A stretch of DNA of 64,000 bases from positions 178,028 to 242,027 of the forward strand of contig JBBHKE010000040.1 of assembly GCA_037447655.1 (NCBI GenBank), in the 5' to 3' direction. This document shows, piece by piece, positions 31,681 to 43,235 of the stretch. The notes below the pieces were generated by a model. That model was given only the letters and a program-made list of their open reading frames with translations, was not told the origin of the DNA and ran no database searches. Within the stretch, counting starts at the first letter, position 1. Each line of letters begins with the position of its first letter. This DNA is from Zygnema cylindricum (Eukaryota > Streptophyta > Zygnematophyceae > Zygnematales > Zygnemataceae). The translations under genes and the position numbers were made by a program.

Positions 31681-31855
31681 CCTTCCCTCCCTTCCCTCTC
31701 CTCTCTTCCCCTCCCCTCTTCATGTCCAGCCAATTCCATAGCGGGCAAGACGAGCAGAAAGCTGGAAAACCCTAACTGCCATTTTATGCTTTTGCAGTTT
31801 TGCTAGATAGAACGAAAGTGTCGTACTAAACCACAGGTCGTATTATACGCACGAC
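31681..31855 (-). promoter_or_regulatory. 5' end of locus C with conserved proximal box
   Basis: On the coding strand GCGTATAATACGACC (about 31836-31850) and TTAGTACGACACTTTCGTTC...TATCT match the region just before the locus A start. TATAATA could serve as a TATA box. Possible start codons are at 31792 and 31739; neither is proven. The GGGGA-rich stretch 31670-31725 may be a short intron. Confidence 0.45.
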
Positions 31856-31884
31856 AGGAATAAAATAGGAGTAGTGCGAAAATT

Positions 31885-32091
31885 GCACTGCGATTTAATA
31901 CATCTTTTTTCCGTACACACTTGTCTGGTTTTCAATTGACAATTTGATGAGACCGCCATTCGGAAGCTGAGAATCTTTACCTTTCAATCGCATCCGTCAG
32001 ATCCACAATCCGACATGTGTGTACGGAGAAAATATGTTTTAACTTTTAAGAGACGAAAATAACATTAACACTAAAAGCGATTCACGGTGTA
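31885..32091. mobile_element. MITE, family a, copy 3 (left end worn)
   Basis: Contains CATCTTTTTTCCGTACACAC, GACCGCCATTCGGAAGCTGA and the right arm GTGTGTACGGAGAAAATATG, ending GCGATTCACGGTGTA. It matches 24777-24996 and 45902-46122. The left terminal 15 bases are degraded. Confidence 0.8.
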
Positions 32092-32760
32092 CTGTACTGT
32101 ACTGTACGGTCGTAGACGCCTAAGCTGTAGAATATCGAGAAATGTCGAACGTTTTGCGATACGATATGAAAACTATTTTGTTTCCGATTTTGCGCACGTC
32201 TCCGTACAGAGTACAGACGTTCACCGTATAGATGCTTGTCGTTTGTGAAGTGTCAACGGGGACAGGCGTTACGTGACTTACATGGTTGTGCCGTACAGTA
32301 CGGTATCAGGTCGTATCGCTCACTACAGTACAGTATTTCTCCCCGTCCAACCTACCACCTTCCCTTCCAAACCCCTCCCCTCCCTCCCCTGCCCCTTCCC
32401 CTCCTCTCCCCTCCCTCTCTCCCACTCCCTCGCTCCCTTTCCCACTAAAAAAAAAAATCATCGGAGGGACGGAGAGGGATGGAGAGAGGGGGAGGGAGCG
32501 TGTGTGTTTAGTGTGGGGAAGAGAGGGGGAGAGGAAGAGAATGGGAAAGGGTGGGGGAAGGAGGGGTGAGGTGAGCGGGAAGAATTGCAAGATTTCTTTT
32601 TGAAGAGAAAGAGGGGGAGAGCTTTGGGGGGTGGGGGGATGGGATTAGGATGGTGTTGAGATGGGGAAGGAGTTTGGGATTTTTCCCCTTACCCCTTCCC
32701 CATTTTCCTACCCTCCCAATATTCTCCCCTCAAACGCCGTCCCTCTGTCTTTAATTCTTG
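32092..32760. other. GTAC-rich DNA and pyrimidine/purine switch
   Basis: 32090-32340 is rich in GTAC/CGTA words, including CTGTACTGTACTGTACGG. 32340-32445 is C/T-rich and switches to G/A-rich at 32460-32680, then C/T again at 32690-32755. No gene. Confidence 0.6.
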
Positions 32761-33010
32761 TACTGACATAAACCAACATGTTTGTGACGTCATCTTATAT
32801 TTGATAACGTCATTGTGACATCACCCTCTCTTTGCACCAAACCCTATATTCTGTAACCCTTGTCCTCCCTCTTCCCACCTCCTCACCCGCCTCTTTCTTA
32901 TCCCCTATCTAAACTTCTCATTTAATAATAAGTATATTATTTCAAATTTGATTTTTTTTACAATTTGGTGTCAAGAATTTGGTGTGCACGGTGTACTCTG
33001 TATGATACGC
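32761..33010 (-). promoter_or_regulatory. Conserved upstream block with TGACGTCA, locus C
   Basis: Matches 45440-45720 upstream of locus A. Shared: ATAAACC..CATGTTT.TGAC, TATATTTGATAACGTCAT, ACATCACC and CTCTGTAT.ATACGC. It includes palindromic TGACGTCA at 32785-32792 plus two related half-sites within 35 bp. TGACG pairs bind plant TGA-type bZIP factors. The distance to the gene start is about 1 kb, so an enhancer role is inference. Confidence 0.5.
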
Positions 33011-33109
33011 TTATTTTTTGAGGTTAATGAAAATAGTGAAAATTTTGACCAATAAGAGGAAAGAAAATTTTGCGAAGTTGGAGGCAAATGTACAATCAGA
33101 AGTTTCTAG

Positions 33110-33770
33110 TCCAGTTAAGAAATAAGGTAAAAATTATCTTCAGTATTGCTTTAAATCCGTGGCAGAAAAAAACGTAGTTCTTGTAAAAAACATTTTTAAC
33201 ATGAAATCTCGTTTTACTATAACTCAACAGATACAACTGAATGGAGCTTCTTTTTTTTTTGTTTTTTTTGAGAAAACTGACATTGTGCGGGCTTTGTAAA
33301 CTCAATTAATTTTCGCGGAACATTCTGCGGGCTTTGTAAACTCAATTAATTTTCGCCGAACATTTTTAGGAAAGATTAACTCAAGATACAAAAAAAATTA
33401 TACGATATCTTTATTGCAGAAAATGTTCGATTTAAGGTGTTTCCTTTTCAAATTTTTATGAAATCCAAAAACATTTTGTAAAACGCCGACGACTCTTATG
33501 AATTTCCTCGCGATACTGTGGTTTTTAATAATAATGTCAACTAGTAAAATTGCTCTACAAATAATTAAACATCAATTTGTAGAAGTACCCTTTGCCGTAT
33601 ATAAAACCAACAAACTTTAAAAGAAAAGTAATTAATAAGTTTTTTTGTCATTGGCAATTGTTGAATTGTTCCCCTTCGACTTCTACGGTAAGGTGAATAA
33701 ATGCTTCTCGATGGAGCATTAGTTTCAATGTTTTCACAAAACTGAGGGAAAGGAAAAGAGAGAGAATTTG
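33110..33770. repeat. Left arm of a 6-kb inverted repeat
   Basis: About 660 bp whose reverse complement recurs at 38530-39185. Landmarks are TTTAAATCCGTGGCAG (outer), CCAAAAACATTTTGTAAA (middle) and ATTGTTGAATTGTTCCCCTT (inner). It contains a 39-bp tandem duplication at 33286-33363 and is followed by a second partial copy of the inner end at 33815-33920. It could be a terminal arm of a large transposon or one of two oppositely oriented repeats. Confidence 0.7.
33286..33363 (+). repeat. 39-bp perfect-type tandem duplication
   Basis: Two head-to-tail copies beginning TGCGGGCTTTGTAAACTCAA and differing by about one base. It lies within the left arm and is absent from the right arm, so it arose after the arms separated. 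Confidence 0.8.
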
Positions 33771-33814
33771 TCTTGTACGGAATCGGCAACTATTAAGAAA
33801 TTAGTCAACGGTAT

Positions 33815-33920
33815 TTTGTGAATGGCAATTGTTGAATTGTTCCCCTTTGGCTTCTACTGTAAGGTGAATAAATGCTTCTAAATGGATTACTAATTTCAAT
33901 CTTCCTTCAAAATTGAGAGG
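33815..33920 (+). repeat. Extra copy of the arm's inner end
   Basis: Repeats 33650-33740 (GGCAATTGTTGAATTGTTCC and AAGGTGAATAAATGCTTCT). This makes the left arm longer than the right one. Confidence 0.75.
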
Positions 33921-36900
33921 CTGGCGATGTGGGTACACTTAAGCAAAGTTTATCCGAACTTCTAATGGGGGTGGATTTTCACCTGGACAAACTGCAAACT
34001 GAAGACAAAATTGACTCTTTTTTTGTTCTTGTAAACTTGCGTGTCAACGTAAAGTACGAAAATGTTGTTAACAACATTCCAAAAACCCCTTTCTTTTGCA
34101 TTTCCAGAAAATCAAAATAGAAAGTTAAGGTGATAAGTAGTAATAAAGAAAAAAAAAAAAAAATTAAGGAAAGGGAAGGAATGTAACGAAATCCATACCA
34201 AATTATTATTGTGCCATAATCAGAAAAGTAGAAAACTTTTCTTGACAGGGGATCTATGGAGAGGTACATTTCTAACTTACGAGAGTGTGACACGTGGTAT
34301 TCTGTTAAATGAAATACTGATTTCAGGTGGAGAAATGTAAAATGATTGATGCATAATAACAGATAAGCTGTGATTGAAACAATAGTTTGAATTATGTTTC
34401 GTGGTTTTAAGGTTTTTTTTATAAGTGTACTCGGTTATACAATTTAGGCGTTTCTTTGGAAAAGTAACTACTTGTCTTAATTCAAATCGAGGTCAATCTG
34501 CAAATTATTATTTTTCGATTTGTTCACCAATCATAAATTTATTGATCAGAATGATGATCGATAATAGTACAACGCACTTATTTTCTGATTTTCATCCCAA
34601 ACATTAATTTGTTCGATCTCCCAGTAAGTGTTTCGTATTAAAAAAAAAGTCAGGAGAGCAATATGTGAGATGAGAAGTCAAAAAAAATAAAAAATCTATC
34701 AACAAAAAAAAAACTACTAACAAAAAAAAATAATCCGAGTTTAAAATCCTAAAATCAAAAGAAAGAGAATGAAACGACAGGATAGTCCTTAATATCTTTC
34801 CTCCACATTTTACCACCCTGTTTCTCCCCACTCTTCCTTCCTCTCCCCCCCCATTTTCGCACCTCGTTTCCCCTACTCAGGCATGGCAATAAGAACTGCC
34901 TCCTTCCCTCGCCCCCCCTCTTCCACCTTTCAACCCCCAGAAACTCCCTTCTCTTTGCAAGACAAAATCTTGCCGCTCTTCTCCTTCCCCCTCCCTCCTT
35001 CCCCCTCCCCCCTCCCCCCTCCCCCTCCCCCTTCCCTCCTCTCCCTCCCCCGAAAATATCCCAAAAAGCTTCCAAAATCCGCCTGAAGAGAATCGTCCGT
35101 ACATCCAGGTGGCCTAAGGCGGTATGGAAGGTACAGTGATGAGGGGAGAGGAAGGGCGGGGAGAGGAGGGGGGGGGAAGGGTCCGTGCTCTTGATGGCAG
35201 GCGAGATCAGAAAGTGGGGGGGAGGAATCCGGAGGGGAGGGGGGGAGGCGGAAGGTGGGAGGAAAAGAAACATCAATCAGATAACGTCAAAAATCGCTGA
35301 GCAAATCGGTATAAAAAAGTCCTAGGATTCAGGAGGGGTTTCGTTCAAAGTTTGACGGGGAGTGGGAGGTGAGGAAAGATTTGTTTTTGGAGAGGGAGAG
35401 GAGTTTTTGGGTTTGAGAGGTGAGGCGTGACGCAGCTTCAGAGAGATCTTCATATAGGTTTGGAGAGGCTGAGAAGGGAGAGAGGAGGAGGAAAATGTGC
35501 TTAAGAGGGGGGATGTTTAGAGAACCAAATGCCAGTTTTTTTTTCTTTTTCGTCCTAACAAATTTTGTTCATTTTCATCATAATTGTTCATTCATTCTCA
35601 TGTTCCTTTTTTCCAATCGTCATATGTATGTAAATATAATTTTCATTTAAACATAATATCATGTACGTCCCCAAGTACCAGAGTACGGTCACATAGACAT
35701 GGGATTTTTACAAATTTCAAGAACAAAACAGGCACCGTTTGACAAAAAAACAAAAAAAAAAATGATTGTTAATAGAATGGTACAATCTTCTCTGTAAATA
35801 GAAAATGTAATCTTTACGCTAGGACACCTAAAATTTTAAACAAAAAATTTACTAGTTACAGAAAGATTGGAAGAGGTGTCTATTCTATTCTGGACACATT
35901 AATCATTTTGTAAAGGTATTATATGAAGTGTTAACTTCACAAACCATTATAAATGTTTATGATTAAATGATGTTAGAAGCAAATCAGGTGTTGCCTCGTG
36001 GCAACGCAGCAGATTTTGATTCCCCTATTCGGATTCAAGCCCTTCCACCCAAACTTATTATAATATTTTTTACTTCGTATTTATTGAAGGATTATAATTT
36101 TAACAGGGAGCACTTGATACATAAAATTGCTTAATGCTAAAACATCTGCGCAACCCTATCGTCCAGACTATTATACATAGGAGAATTCAAAATCAGGAAG
36201 TATGATAGTTGCTAGATAATCTTACGCTGAAGATATAATTTTAAATAAGATTGACAAATTTTTACCTACATTAATAGAATACTGGACAAGAAAATGGAAC
36301 CTATCATTGCCACAGATTTCAAATAAAAACAAAACAAACATGTGCGCAATCTGCTAACTGATTCTAGACTAGGGTTACATGAGCGAAAGAAAATAACATT
36401 AAATTTTAAAAGGAGCAAGGTTTATTTCTATGCTTATTATAAATTCAGTATTGCGAGTTTATGTGCACACCCCCCCTGGTGTCGGTGATTCTGTGAGAAG
36501 GCCGCCAGCTTCGCAGAAAGGGGGGGGGGGGGTGTAGTGGGGAGGAAGGGAGAGGGAGGGGGAAAGGTGTGGGGGAAGGAGGTGTAGGTAGAGAGGGAAG
36601 GATTGCAAGACGTCTATTTGGAGAGAGAGGGGAGGACAGCTTTGGGTTGGGGGGGGGGGGGGGGGGGAGGGGTTGGGTTGGGTTAGGGGGGTTTGTTTGG
36701 GGATTTTGGAAAGTTGTGAGGGGAATTTTCAGGTGGATTTTGGAAGCCTTTTGGAAAAGTTTGGAAAAACAAAGGCACCTCTCCCCCTCCCTCCCCCCCC
36801 CCCCCCCCCCCCCCCTCCAAAAAAAAAACATATCAAAAGCTTCTCTTACTTGGCGGAGACTCCTCTCAGACGCCCATTCTTCTTTCCCTCCTTTCCTTCC

Positions 36901-38529
36901 TCCTCCTCTGCTTCCCCCCTCCTCCTTCTCCTCTCCTCTCCCTCCTCCTCTCCTCTCCTATTCAAATTCTCCTCCCTCCTCCCCCCCCAGGGAGCAAGCT
37001 TTGTTTTATAAATGTAAAAGGGGGGGAGGGGGAGGAGAACATTGCGGAGAGGGGAAAGGGAGGAGAACCATGGATTGGTGGTCGACAAGTCTGGAGTACG
37101 GGTGAGGAGGGGGAGGGAGAGGATGGGGAGGGAGAGGAGGGGGAAGGGGGGGAGGCGGGGGGGAAGAGAACAGGGAAGAACCAAAACGTGAAGGAAAAAA
37201 AAAAAATAGAGAAAGGAAAAATAGTAAATTAGAAACATCCTTTGCTGTCAGAGCTGGTGTTATCCTTCCGCTGGCATTTTTTTTTTTTCTTTTTTTTTTT
37301 TTCGTCACGACATGGTTTTAGCGAAAGATATTTTGAAAACGACTTTGTTACTAATTATGTTACTAAATTTGAAGATTTTGATTTCTTGTTACTTTGCTTT
37401 TTTACAATTTTTTTCTATATTTAATTTTTAATGTTTTCCGATTAATTGTTCTTCTCCTACATTTTATTTTTCAGTTTTGAATTCTTAGCTCCCTTCCCTC
37501 CCCTTCCCATTTTATTTTTTTCATTTGCGATTTTTCTACTTCCTGGTTTTTGTTTCACCTATATTAAAAATTTTAAGGAGAGACTTTTCCTCAGAGTCCA
37601 ATATTCCCCCCCACCCGCTCTACCCCTCCATCAAAAACCAGAAATCTAATTCATATTTAATATCCAATTCCCGTGCAGAATCCTCTCCCCACCCCTCCAC
37701 CCTCTCCCTCCCCCTCCCCTCCCCCCTCCCCCTCCCCCTCGCTCCCTGCTCCCGCCTCATAACACTGTAGTCTCTACTAGTCCTCCGTTCTCCACCTGTG
37801 TCACCCGTGACGTCCCCTCTCGCTACCCCCCCAGTCCTCCCCCGGTTTTCCAACCAGATGCTGTCCTCACCCTTCGCGCAGGGCAGTGAGGCGCTTGAGC
37901 CCACACTGCCCTCCCCCCCTCTCCCCCCTCTGCTCCCCTCTCTCCCCCTCTCCCCCGTCTCCTCCCCATTCCGCCACTCCCCCTCTCTCCCCCATCTGCC
38001 CCCCACTCCGCCACTCCCCCGCTCTCCCCCCCTCTCGCTCCTTCTTCCCCTCTTCTCCTCTACCCCAACCCCTATCCCTATCCCTACCCCTACCCCTACC
38101 CCTTCCACTACTCCCCGGTTGCATTCCTTTCCTTTCCTTAACCTTGTTTATTATTTCTACAAATTATTATTTTTCCCCTTGTCCCTTTTGATTTGAGATT
38201 AATGCAACGCAATCTCTCGATAACAAACAAAAAAAAAATGTCCGTTTTGGCTTCAGTTTGCAGTTCCTCCATGGGAAATCCATCCATCACTTGTGTTACA
38301 AACATGGTTCGGAGTTTATTTTACCTCTTTTTGTGAGCACGAACAATAAACGTTGTTCGTTACAAGAAATTATTGTTAGCGCAAACACAAATCTGAATTA
38401 TAAACATGGTTGAGAGTTTATTTTAACTATTTTTGTGAGGGCTAACAATATAAAGTGTTTGTTACTCTTCAGTTTGAAAAAATCCCATTAGAAAATTTTG
38501 TGGGAAAATTTAGAAGTTGGGATACATTT
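33921..38529. other. Interior of the inverted repeat, no recognised gene
   Basis: AT-rich at 33921-34790, 35520-36450 and 37240-37460, and 38150-38529. C/T or G/A tracts lie at 34790-35270, 36530-36670 (with a G run at 36646-36667), 36780-36990 (C run 36791-36813), 37020-37170 and 37590-38120, the last including CCCCTA repeats near 38080. 36815-36925 repeats 28100-28215. No transposase motif was found in any frame. Long Pro/Gly-rich frames are repeat translations. Confidence 0.6.
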
Positions 38530-39185
38530 TCTCTCACATGTACTCACATCTCTCACTCTCTGTCGCTCTTTTTCTACCCCTCAGTTTTTAAAAAAGACTG
38601 AAACTAATGATCCATTGAGAAGCGTTTATTCACCTTACAGTAGAAGTCAAAGGGGAACAATTCAACAACTGCCAATGACAAAAAACCCATTTACTAATTT
38701 CTCAATCGTTTTCGATTATATATAAGTAAAAAGGTATCCAAAAGAACGATGTATCCTGGAGAACGATGTCCAAAATTTGTAGAGAAATTCTACAATTCGA
38801 CAGTAGAATAGAAAACATATTATTTGAGGAAAACTGTAAGAAATGTCGGGGTGTTTACAAAACATTTTTGGACTTCATAAGGATTTAAAAAGAACTAGCT
38901 TGAATAGAAGGAAATCTGCGATAAGGATGCTGTAAAAAGATTCTTGTATGTTAAGATTTATTCTTCCTAAGAATGTACAGCCAAAATCGATTGACTTCAT
39001 ATAGCTTGCAAAAAGCTATGTTGAGAAGTTATATTTAAAAAAAAAAAAAAAATCTAGAGTTGTACCTTTGGAATATTTGTGAATCAGATTTGTATGTTCA
39101 AACAGTCCTCTATAAGAACCGGTTTTTTTTTTCTGCCACGGCTTTAAAGTGATCCAAAAGCTATTTTTTACCCCGTTTCTTTTTG
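38530..39185. repeat. Right arm of the 6-kb inverted repeat
   Basis: Reverse complement of 33110-33770, with CTGCCACGGCTTTAAAG at the outer end and AAGGGGAACAATTCAACAAC toward the inner end. The outer edge is within about 300 bp of the 3' end of kinase locus A. Confidence 0.7.
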
Positions 39186-39501
39186 TCTTCACCTTCGCAA
39201 CCACTCATCAATTGTTCGATATTTCATTAAACGCGAAAACATGCGCATCATATGATAACACAGAACACATCAAATTTTTGACATCGAATTCATACATAAT
39301 ATTTCTGTCCCCAATCAACTTTGAATGGTAAAGTTGAGCGCCCTTTGAATACAAATCTACAAATACAGGCAGAGACGGCTATACATCATTAGAGTTCTAA
39401 AATGTTGCGTGGAAACACGGTAAAAAAATGTTCATAACTACATCCAGGTTCCTTCCATTCACTGCGGTCTCTATTTCTTGTTGTTTTTCCAAAGCCTGCG
39501 C
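39186..39501 (-). other. 3' flank of locus A
   Basis: 39330-39440 matches 24430-24510 and 48245-48345 (ATACATC...TTCTAAAATGTTGCGTGGAA). Just past the early stop of the coiled-coil exon, 39440-39501 still aligns in frame with the last residues of the locus B coiled coil (AQALEKQQEIETA). Confidence 0.6.
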
Positions 39502-39825
39502 TCACAGACTTTCATAGCGAGCCATAACGGGTTCCCTCACTTCCTCCAACTCTTTGTCCACATCAACAGCCATTGTTTCGTTTTCGGTTATTGTCATTTC
39601 CACTACATTCAGCCCCATCTGTAGTTCTGCCTGCTTCTCTTTCTTTTCTTTCATAGTCTGCCCCAAAAGATTAAGATCAACGATAAGGTGTGTGACATCT
39701 TCAAATTTTTGTAAGCTCGCTGATGTCGAAATTTCTTGCTGCAGTTTTGACAGCTTTATTTTTGAAGCACGCTCCTGAATATCCGCCAAATCCTGTCGAA
39801 GCTTCTCTTGTGTGGCAAACAATAT
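39502..39825 (-). CDS. Locus A coiled-coil exon, slightly truncated
   Basis: Third module of the locus A protein: acceptor CTCTCCAG before 39825, phase 0, 107 residues starting ILFATQEKLRQDLADIQE. It is rich in Leu/Glu/Lys heptads (KLSKLQQEISTS, KEKKEKQAELQMGLNVVEM, VDKELEEVREPV) and predicts a long amphipathic helix. TGA at 39502-39504 replaces a codon that is CAA in locus B, removing about 40 residues. The frame downstream is partly conserved, so the stop is recent or tolerated. It probably mediates oligomerisation or partner binding and extends the helix begun at the kinase exon's C-terminus (QLEYLSEESSRLKAELE). The 258-nt intron to the kinase exon has GT-AG ends. Confidence 0.85.
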   Translation of the reverse strand: MLFATQEKLRQDLADIQERASKIKLSKLQQEISTSASLQKFEDVTHLIVDLNLLGQTMKEKKEKQAELQMGLNVVEMTITENETMAVDVDKELEEVREPVMARYESL

Positions 39826-40083
39826 CTGGAGAGCGAAAAGGATAAGATTAGCTTAGACTTCCAGATGAGGAAAACTATTTTGCACCCTATAAATGTTCTT
39901 CCATGTCCGAAAATATTGCCTCCATAGAGGGAAAGAAAATGAATGCTGAACAAAGCAATGCTGATGAGATCCTGCGAAGAGATTATGGTTTTTATGGCTT
40001 ACAACGCAATAAATTCCGTCAGAACACGTAATACTGCTTCCATACTCTTTGACAACCCTCCAGATCTAGAAAAAAGATCTTAC

Positions 40084-41241
40084 CTCGAGCTCGGCCTTCA
40101 ATCTGGAAGATTCCTCAGACAGATATTCTAATTGTTCATCAGTTTCCCTTTCCTTTTCTGCCAGCTGAGAACATTTGCCAAGTTCACCATACTCCAGTGG
40201 GTCAAATTCTCCATGGGTTGAGACGTCTGACTTCTCAAGGTCTTTCTTGCTGGCCAAACGTTCCAGTTCCTCTAAAACAAACAGGAAATCATCAAGCTTT
40301 GGCCGATACTCCCGCTGGCGCTCCAAACATCGAAGCAGAAACCTCACAGTCCCCTGTAGAGCCACTTTGGGCATCGCAGAGCTCCTTGGATCCAATCGTA
40401 AACAGAAAATTTGAACAATATTATTAAAAGCATCAGGATCCTCCTCCCATCGGCCGTCCGGTTGAGCAAGAGACTCTCCACTACTTTGTTTCGTCAAAAT
40501 CTCGACAGTGGTACTATTGTCCACCGAAGATTCCGTTCTCCATTTAAGATTTGCGCTTATTTTCTTTTCATGTTTAGCTAAAAAGTTGTGAACATCTCGG
40601 ATTTGCTTCATCCCTGTCAGCAGTTGCAGAATAATGAGTCCAAGTGCATAGGTGTCCGAATAAGGACCCACAAGTCCAGTTTTTACTGTGTAGGGATCCA
40701 TATAGCCGCAAGTGCCATGCATACCGGACATATTCATCTGGTTGCCCTTGCACAATTTGGCCAAACCCATATCACATATTTTGCTTCTTTTGCCATCATC
40801 GAGAAGAACATTCACCGGTTTTAAGTCTCGATGCACGACTCCTCGACTGTGCATGTATGCGACAGCAGACGCCATTTCTCGACAGATTCGCACTTTGTCC
40901 AACCAAGTCAAGGCACCTCCCGTTTCTTGAAGGTAGTCTTGGAGGCTGCCTCCTGACATGTACTCACTCACTAGACAGGGTCCACTGGGTTCAAAACCAA
41001 TCAAAGACAAGATATGCGGGTGTCGGAGCTTGTGGAGTAGCAAGATTTCTTGTATGAAGTTCTTACTTGCTTTTCCAAGGAGGAGCTTTTTCACGGCTAC
41101 AGCCAATCCCTTGTGATGCCCCTTAAAAACTTCACCAAAACCTCCTTTGCCAATCCTGTTTGAAGGAGAGAAGTTAGCGGTTGCGACTGCAATTTCATCC
41201 AGATTGATGGGCCAAATGTCGTCAGAGAGGGGGCCACCAGC
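40084..41241 (-). CDS. Locus A kinase exon (receptor-like-cytoplasmic/U-box-kinase type), catalytically complete
   Basis: 386 codons, acceptor TTTTGCAG before 41241 and donor GAG/GTAAGA at 40083, both phase 0. The lead-in LDEIAVATANFSPSN is typical of plant RLK/Pelle kinases. Exon residues: glycine loop GKGGFGEV 31-38; lysine of VAVKK 51; helix C Glu 65; hinge SEYMSGGSLQDYL from 92; HRDLKPVN 137-144; metal site DMG 157-159 in place of DFG; GYMDPYT in place of the APE region; YALGLIILQLLTG helix F. A long Ser/Asp-rich insert (about 235-275) precedes helix I (RCLERQREYRPKLDDFL). It is closest in feel to the RLCK IX/plant U-box kinase group. All residues needed for Ser/Thr kinase activity are present. 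A second upstream ATG-containing stretch to 41325 looks intronic because it aligns with indels among loci. Confidence 0.92.
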
Positions 41242-42141
41242 CTGCAAAACGGAGAGCAGAGCAGGCTTTAAGTTTTGACGCCCATACGTCATTTGAACGC
41301 ATGTGGATGGTGGCATTGTATCCAAAGATGATTAAAACTAATGACAAGAAAAAATGAAAACCAGGCAGTGATGGCCGGTAAGCATCGAAAAAATTGATAG
41401 TTTTAAAGGATGCCTAAAGTTTACATATCCTCATCAACCATATAAATCAAATTTTTTTAAAATATAAGGAGCGGAGAGCCAGGGGGAGCGAGGGGAGGAT
41501 ATGCGCAGAGAGAGAAACAAAGAGAGAAAGAGAGAAAAATGGAGGATGATCGAAGTTTGGAACTCAAATTTTGATCAAAAGGAAATATTGAAGAAATTTT
41601 AGACATTAGTAGATGGAGAGAATTGGATAAAATGTGGGGAGTTTGGGAAAATTATGGAAAGAGGGGAGGGAAGGGGGAGGGGGCGGAGGATGGGGAGGAG
41701 GGGGAGGGGGGTGATGAAAATGGATGATAAAGAGGAGGAGGAGGAGGGGAGAGGGAGGAGGGAGGGGAAGGAATGGAAGGGGGTGGCATAGGGATGGATG
41801 AGGGGGGAAGAGGGGAAGGGGGGAAGGGGAAGAAAAGAAGGATGTAATAAGGTAATGGGTTGGACTGCTTTTGTTGGGGAGACAATAAAATGGATTATTC
41901 TCCCTTAAATTTAAGAATATTCCTTTATCCTCCCTCAACTTAAGAATATTCCCTTATCCTCCCTTAACTTAATAGTATTCTCTTAACCTCCTGTAAATTT
42001 CGCAGCACAGGTTCCCACAACTCATTTACCACACAGCACAGCCAGATGCCCGCTATGCCGGCTATGCCCACTAGACTGCAGGAGGGACAGGGAGGGCAGA
42101 GACAGAGAGGGAGACACAGAGAGATATAGAGGATTCAACAC
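41242..42141 (-). other. Intron between PsK5 and the locus A kinase
   Basis: Donor GACAAGCAG/GTGTTG (GT at 42141-42140), acceptor TTTTGCAG. On the plus strand it holds a G/A tract (41640-41840), three minisatellite units (41885-41998) and the conserved post-PsK block (42000-42141). Its sequence relationship to 455-838 shows that the loci share this intron by descent. Confidence 0.75.
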
Positions 42142-42867
42142 CTGCTTGTCTGCTATTTCACTGATGTGGACCATTTCCTGTACCACCTCCTCTATGAACT
42201 TTTTGATGTCACGTACATCACGTTGGAAACATTCTGCAGCGAGTCGAGTGAATCTTTCCATCACATCCTTCGGCCATTCTTTCACTCGAGGGTCGAGACT
42301 CGCTTTCAAGTCAGCTTGTGACGTGACATGCTCGTCCAACAATGGTTCCATCAGCATTTCTCTCAGGATCTTGCCAAAATATAAAATAAAACCATTGTTT
42401 GGTCCATCGGCCAAAACAACAAACTTGCAGTTGTCTTCATGATCCAAAAATATTACTTCACTTCCCATCATCACCGGTCCAAGGCCCCGTCCTATATGTG
42501 CTACTTGGTTTGCTATCAGACAGCAATCCAGCCAATCCAAACCTTGCTTTATCCTATCCTTCCCCTCCATCACAATGCTTCCACTGTCTTCACGCCAGCC
42601 TATGATCTTCGCCATGTGGGGATGGTTGAAATTGTGAATCTGCCATGCTATGGGTTTATAAAATATAAATTGAAAATGGTTTAAAGATGTCAGACCAAGG
42701 ACCACCACGGGTGCTCCCTCGAACGTCCCTCTATAGGCAGAGATGTACGGATTGTACGGCAATAAATCGGGACTGCCTCGTCGCGCCTCGTGTATTTCTT
42801 TCTGCGAGAGTGTACGGATGCCTCTGAGGCCATCTTTCATCTGCACAGTGGTGGGCCCCACATGCAT
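42142..42867 (-). CDS. PsK5: catalytically empty kinase-like exon (locus A)
   Basis: Intact phase 0-0 exon of 242 codons, acceptor CTGACAG to donor CAG/GTGTTG. Landmarks: MKDGLRGIRTLSQKE; YRGTFEGAPVVVLGL (Leu where the ATP lysine belongs); HPHMAKIIGWREDSGSIVME; CLIANQVAHI; FGKILREMLMEPLLDEHVTS; DPRVKEWPKDVMERFTRLAA; EEVVQEMVHISEIADKQ. Compared with PsK3 it lacks the GGSLTD segment after the hinge (EGKDRIKQGL) and has about ten extra residues near SLNHFQFIFYKP. No HRD or DFG. Joined in frame to the kinase exon at 41241 it would give an N-terminal pseudokinase plus kinase plus coiled-coil protein of about 740 residues, not counting any upstream exon. Confidence 0.85.
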
Positions 42868-43235
42868 CTGTCAGCTGGGTGGGAGGGTTGGGGAGGGGGG
42901 AAATGGAGAGGGGGAAAGGGGGGGGGGGAAGGGGGAGAAGGGGGGGGGGGGGGGGGGGGGGGGGAGAGGGGGGGGAGAAGGGAGGAAACGCGGGGGGAGG
43001 AGGGAAAGGTGATAGCGGGTGAGGGAGGGAGGGAGAGTGAGACAGTGAGGGAGAGGAAGGGAGAGGAAGGGAGAGGGAGATGACGAGAGAGAGGGAGAGA
43101 TAGAATCAAGCAGAAGGTTCCAAGGGAGTCAAATTTTGATTCTCTTATATCGCAGAATTCTTTCAGAAATTTGAAAATCAGTTTTGACAAATGGCGTCAT
43201 ATTTTCACAACTTTTTGTGACAACCTTAACTGGAT
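42868..43235. repeat. G-rich tract before PsK5
   Basis: Plus-strand G/A to about 43100 with a G run near 42935-42963. On the coding strand it is the C/T tract leading into CCCAGCTGACAG at the PsK5 acceptor. 43100-43235 is AT-rich spacer between PsK6 and the tract. Confidence 0.8.

Noticed and set aside
34755-35276. 173-codon minus-strand frame inside the 6-kb inverted repeat
   Set aside because: Pro-rich and Gly/Arg-rich low complexity over C/T and G/A tracts, with no recognisable domain; not a transposase.
38075-38105. Telomeric repeat (CCCCTA-type words)
   Set aside because: Only a few irregular units inside a longer C/T tract; not the plant CCCTAAA repeat and not at an end.
41242-41325. 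Extra 28 N-terminal residues of the locus A kinase frame (and the equivalent in locus B) as coding
   Set aside because: The stretch aligns to the same place in PsK2-K2 with indels and ends in a pyrimidine-rich TTTTGCAG acceptor in phase 0, so it reads better as the end of an intron.
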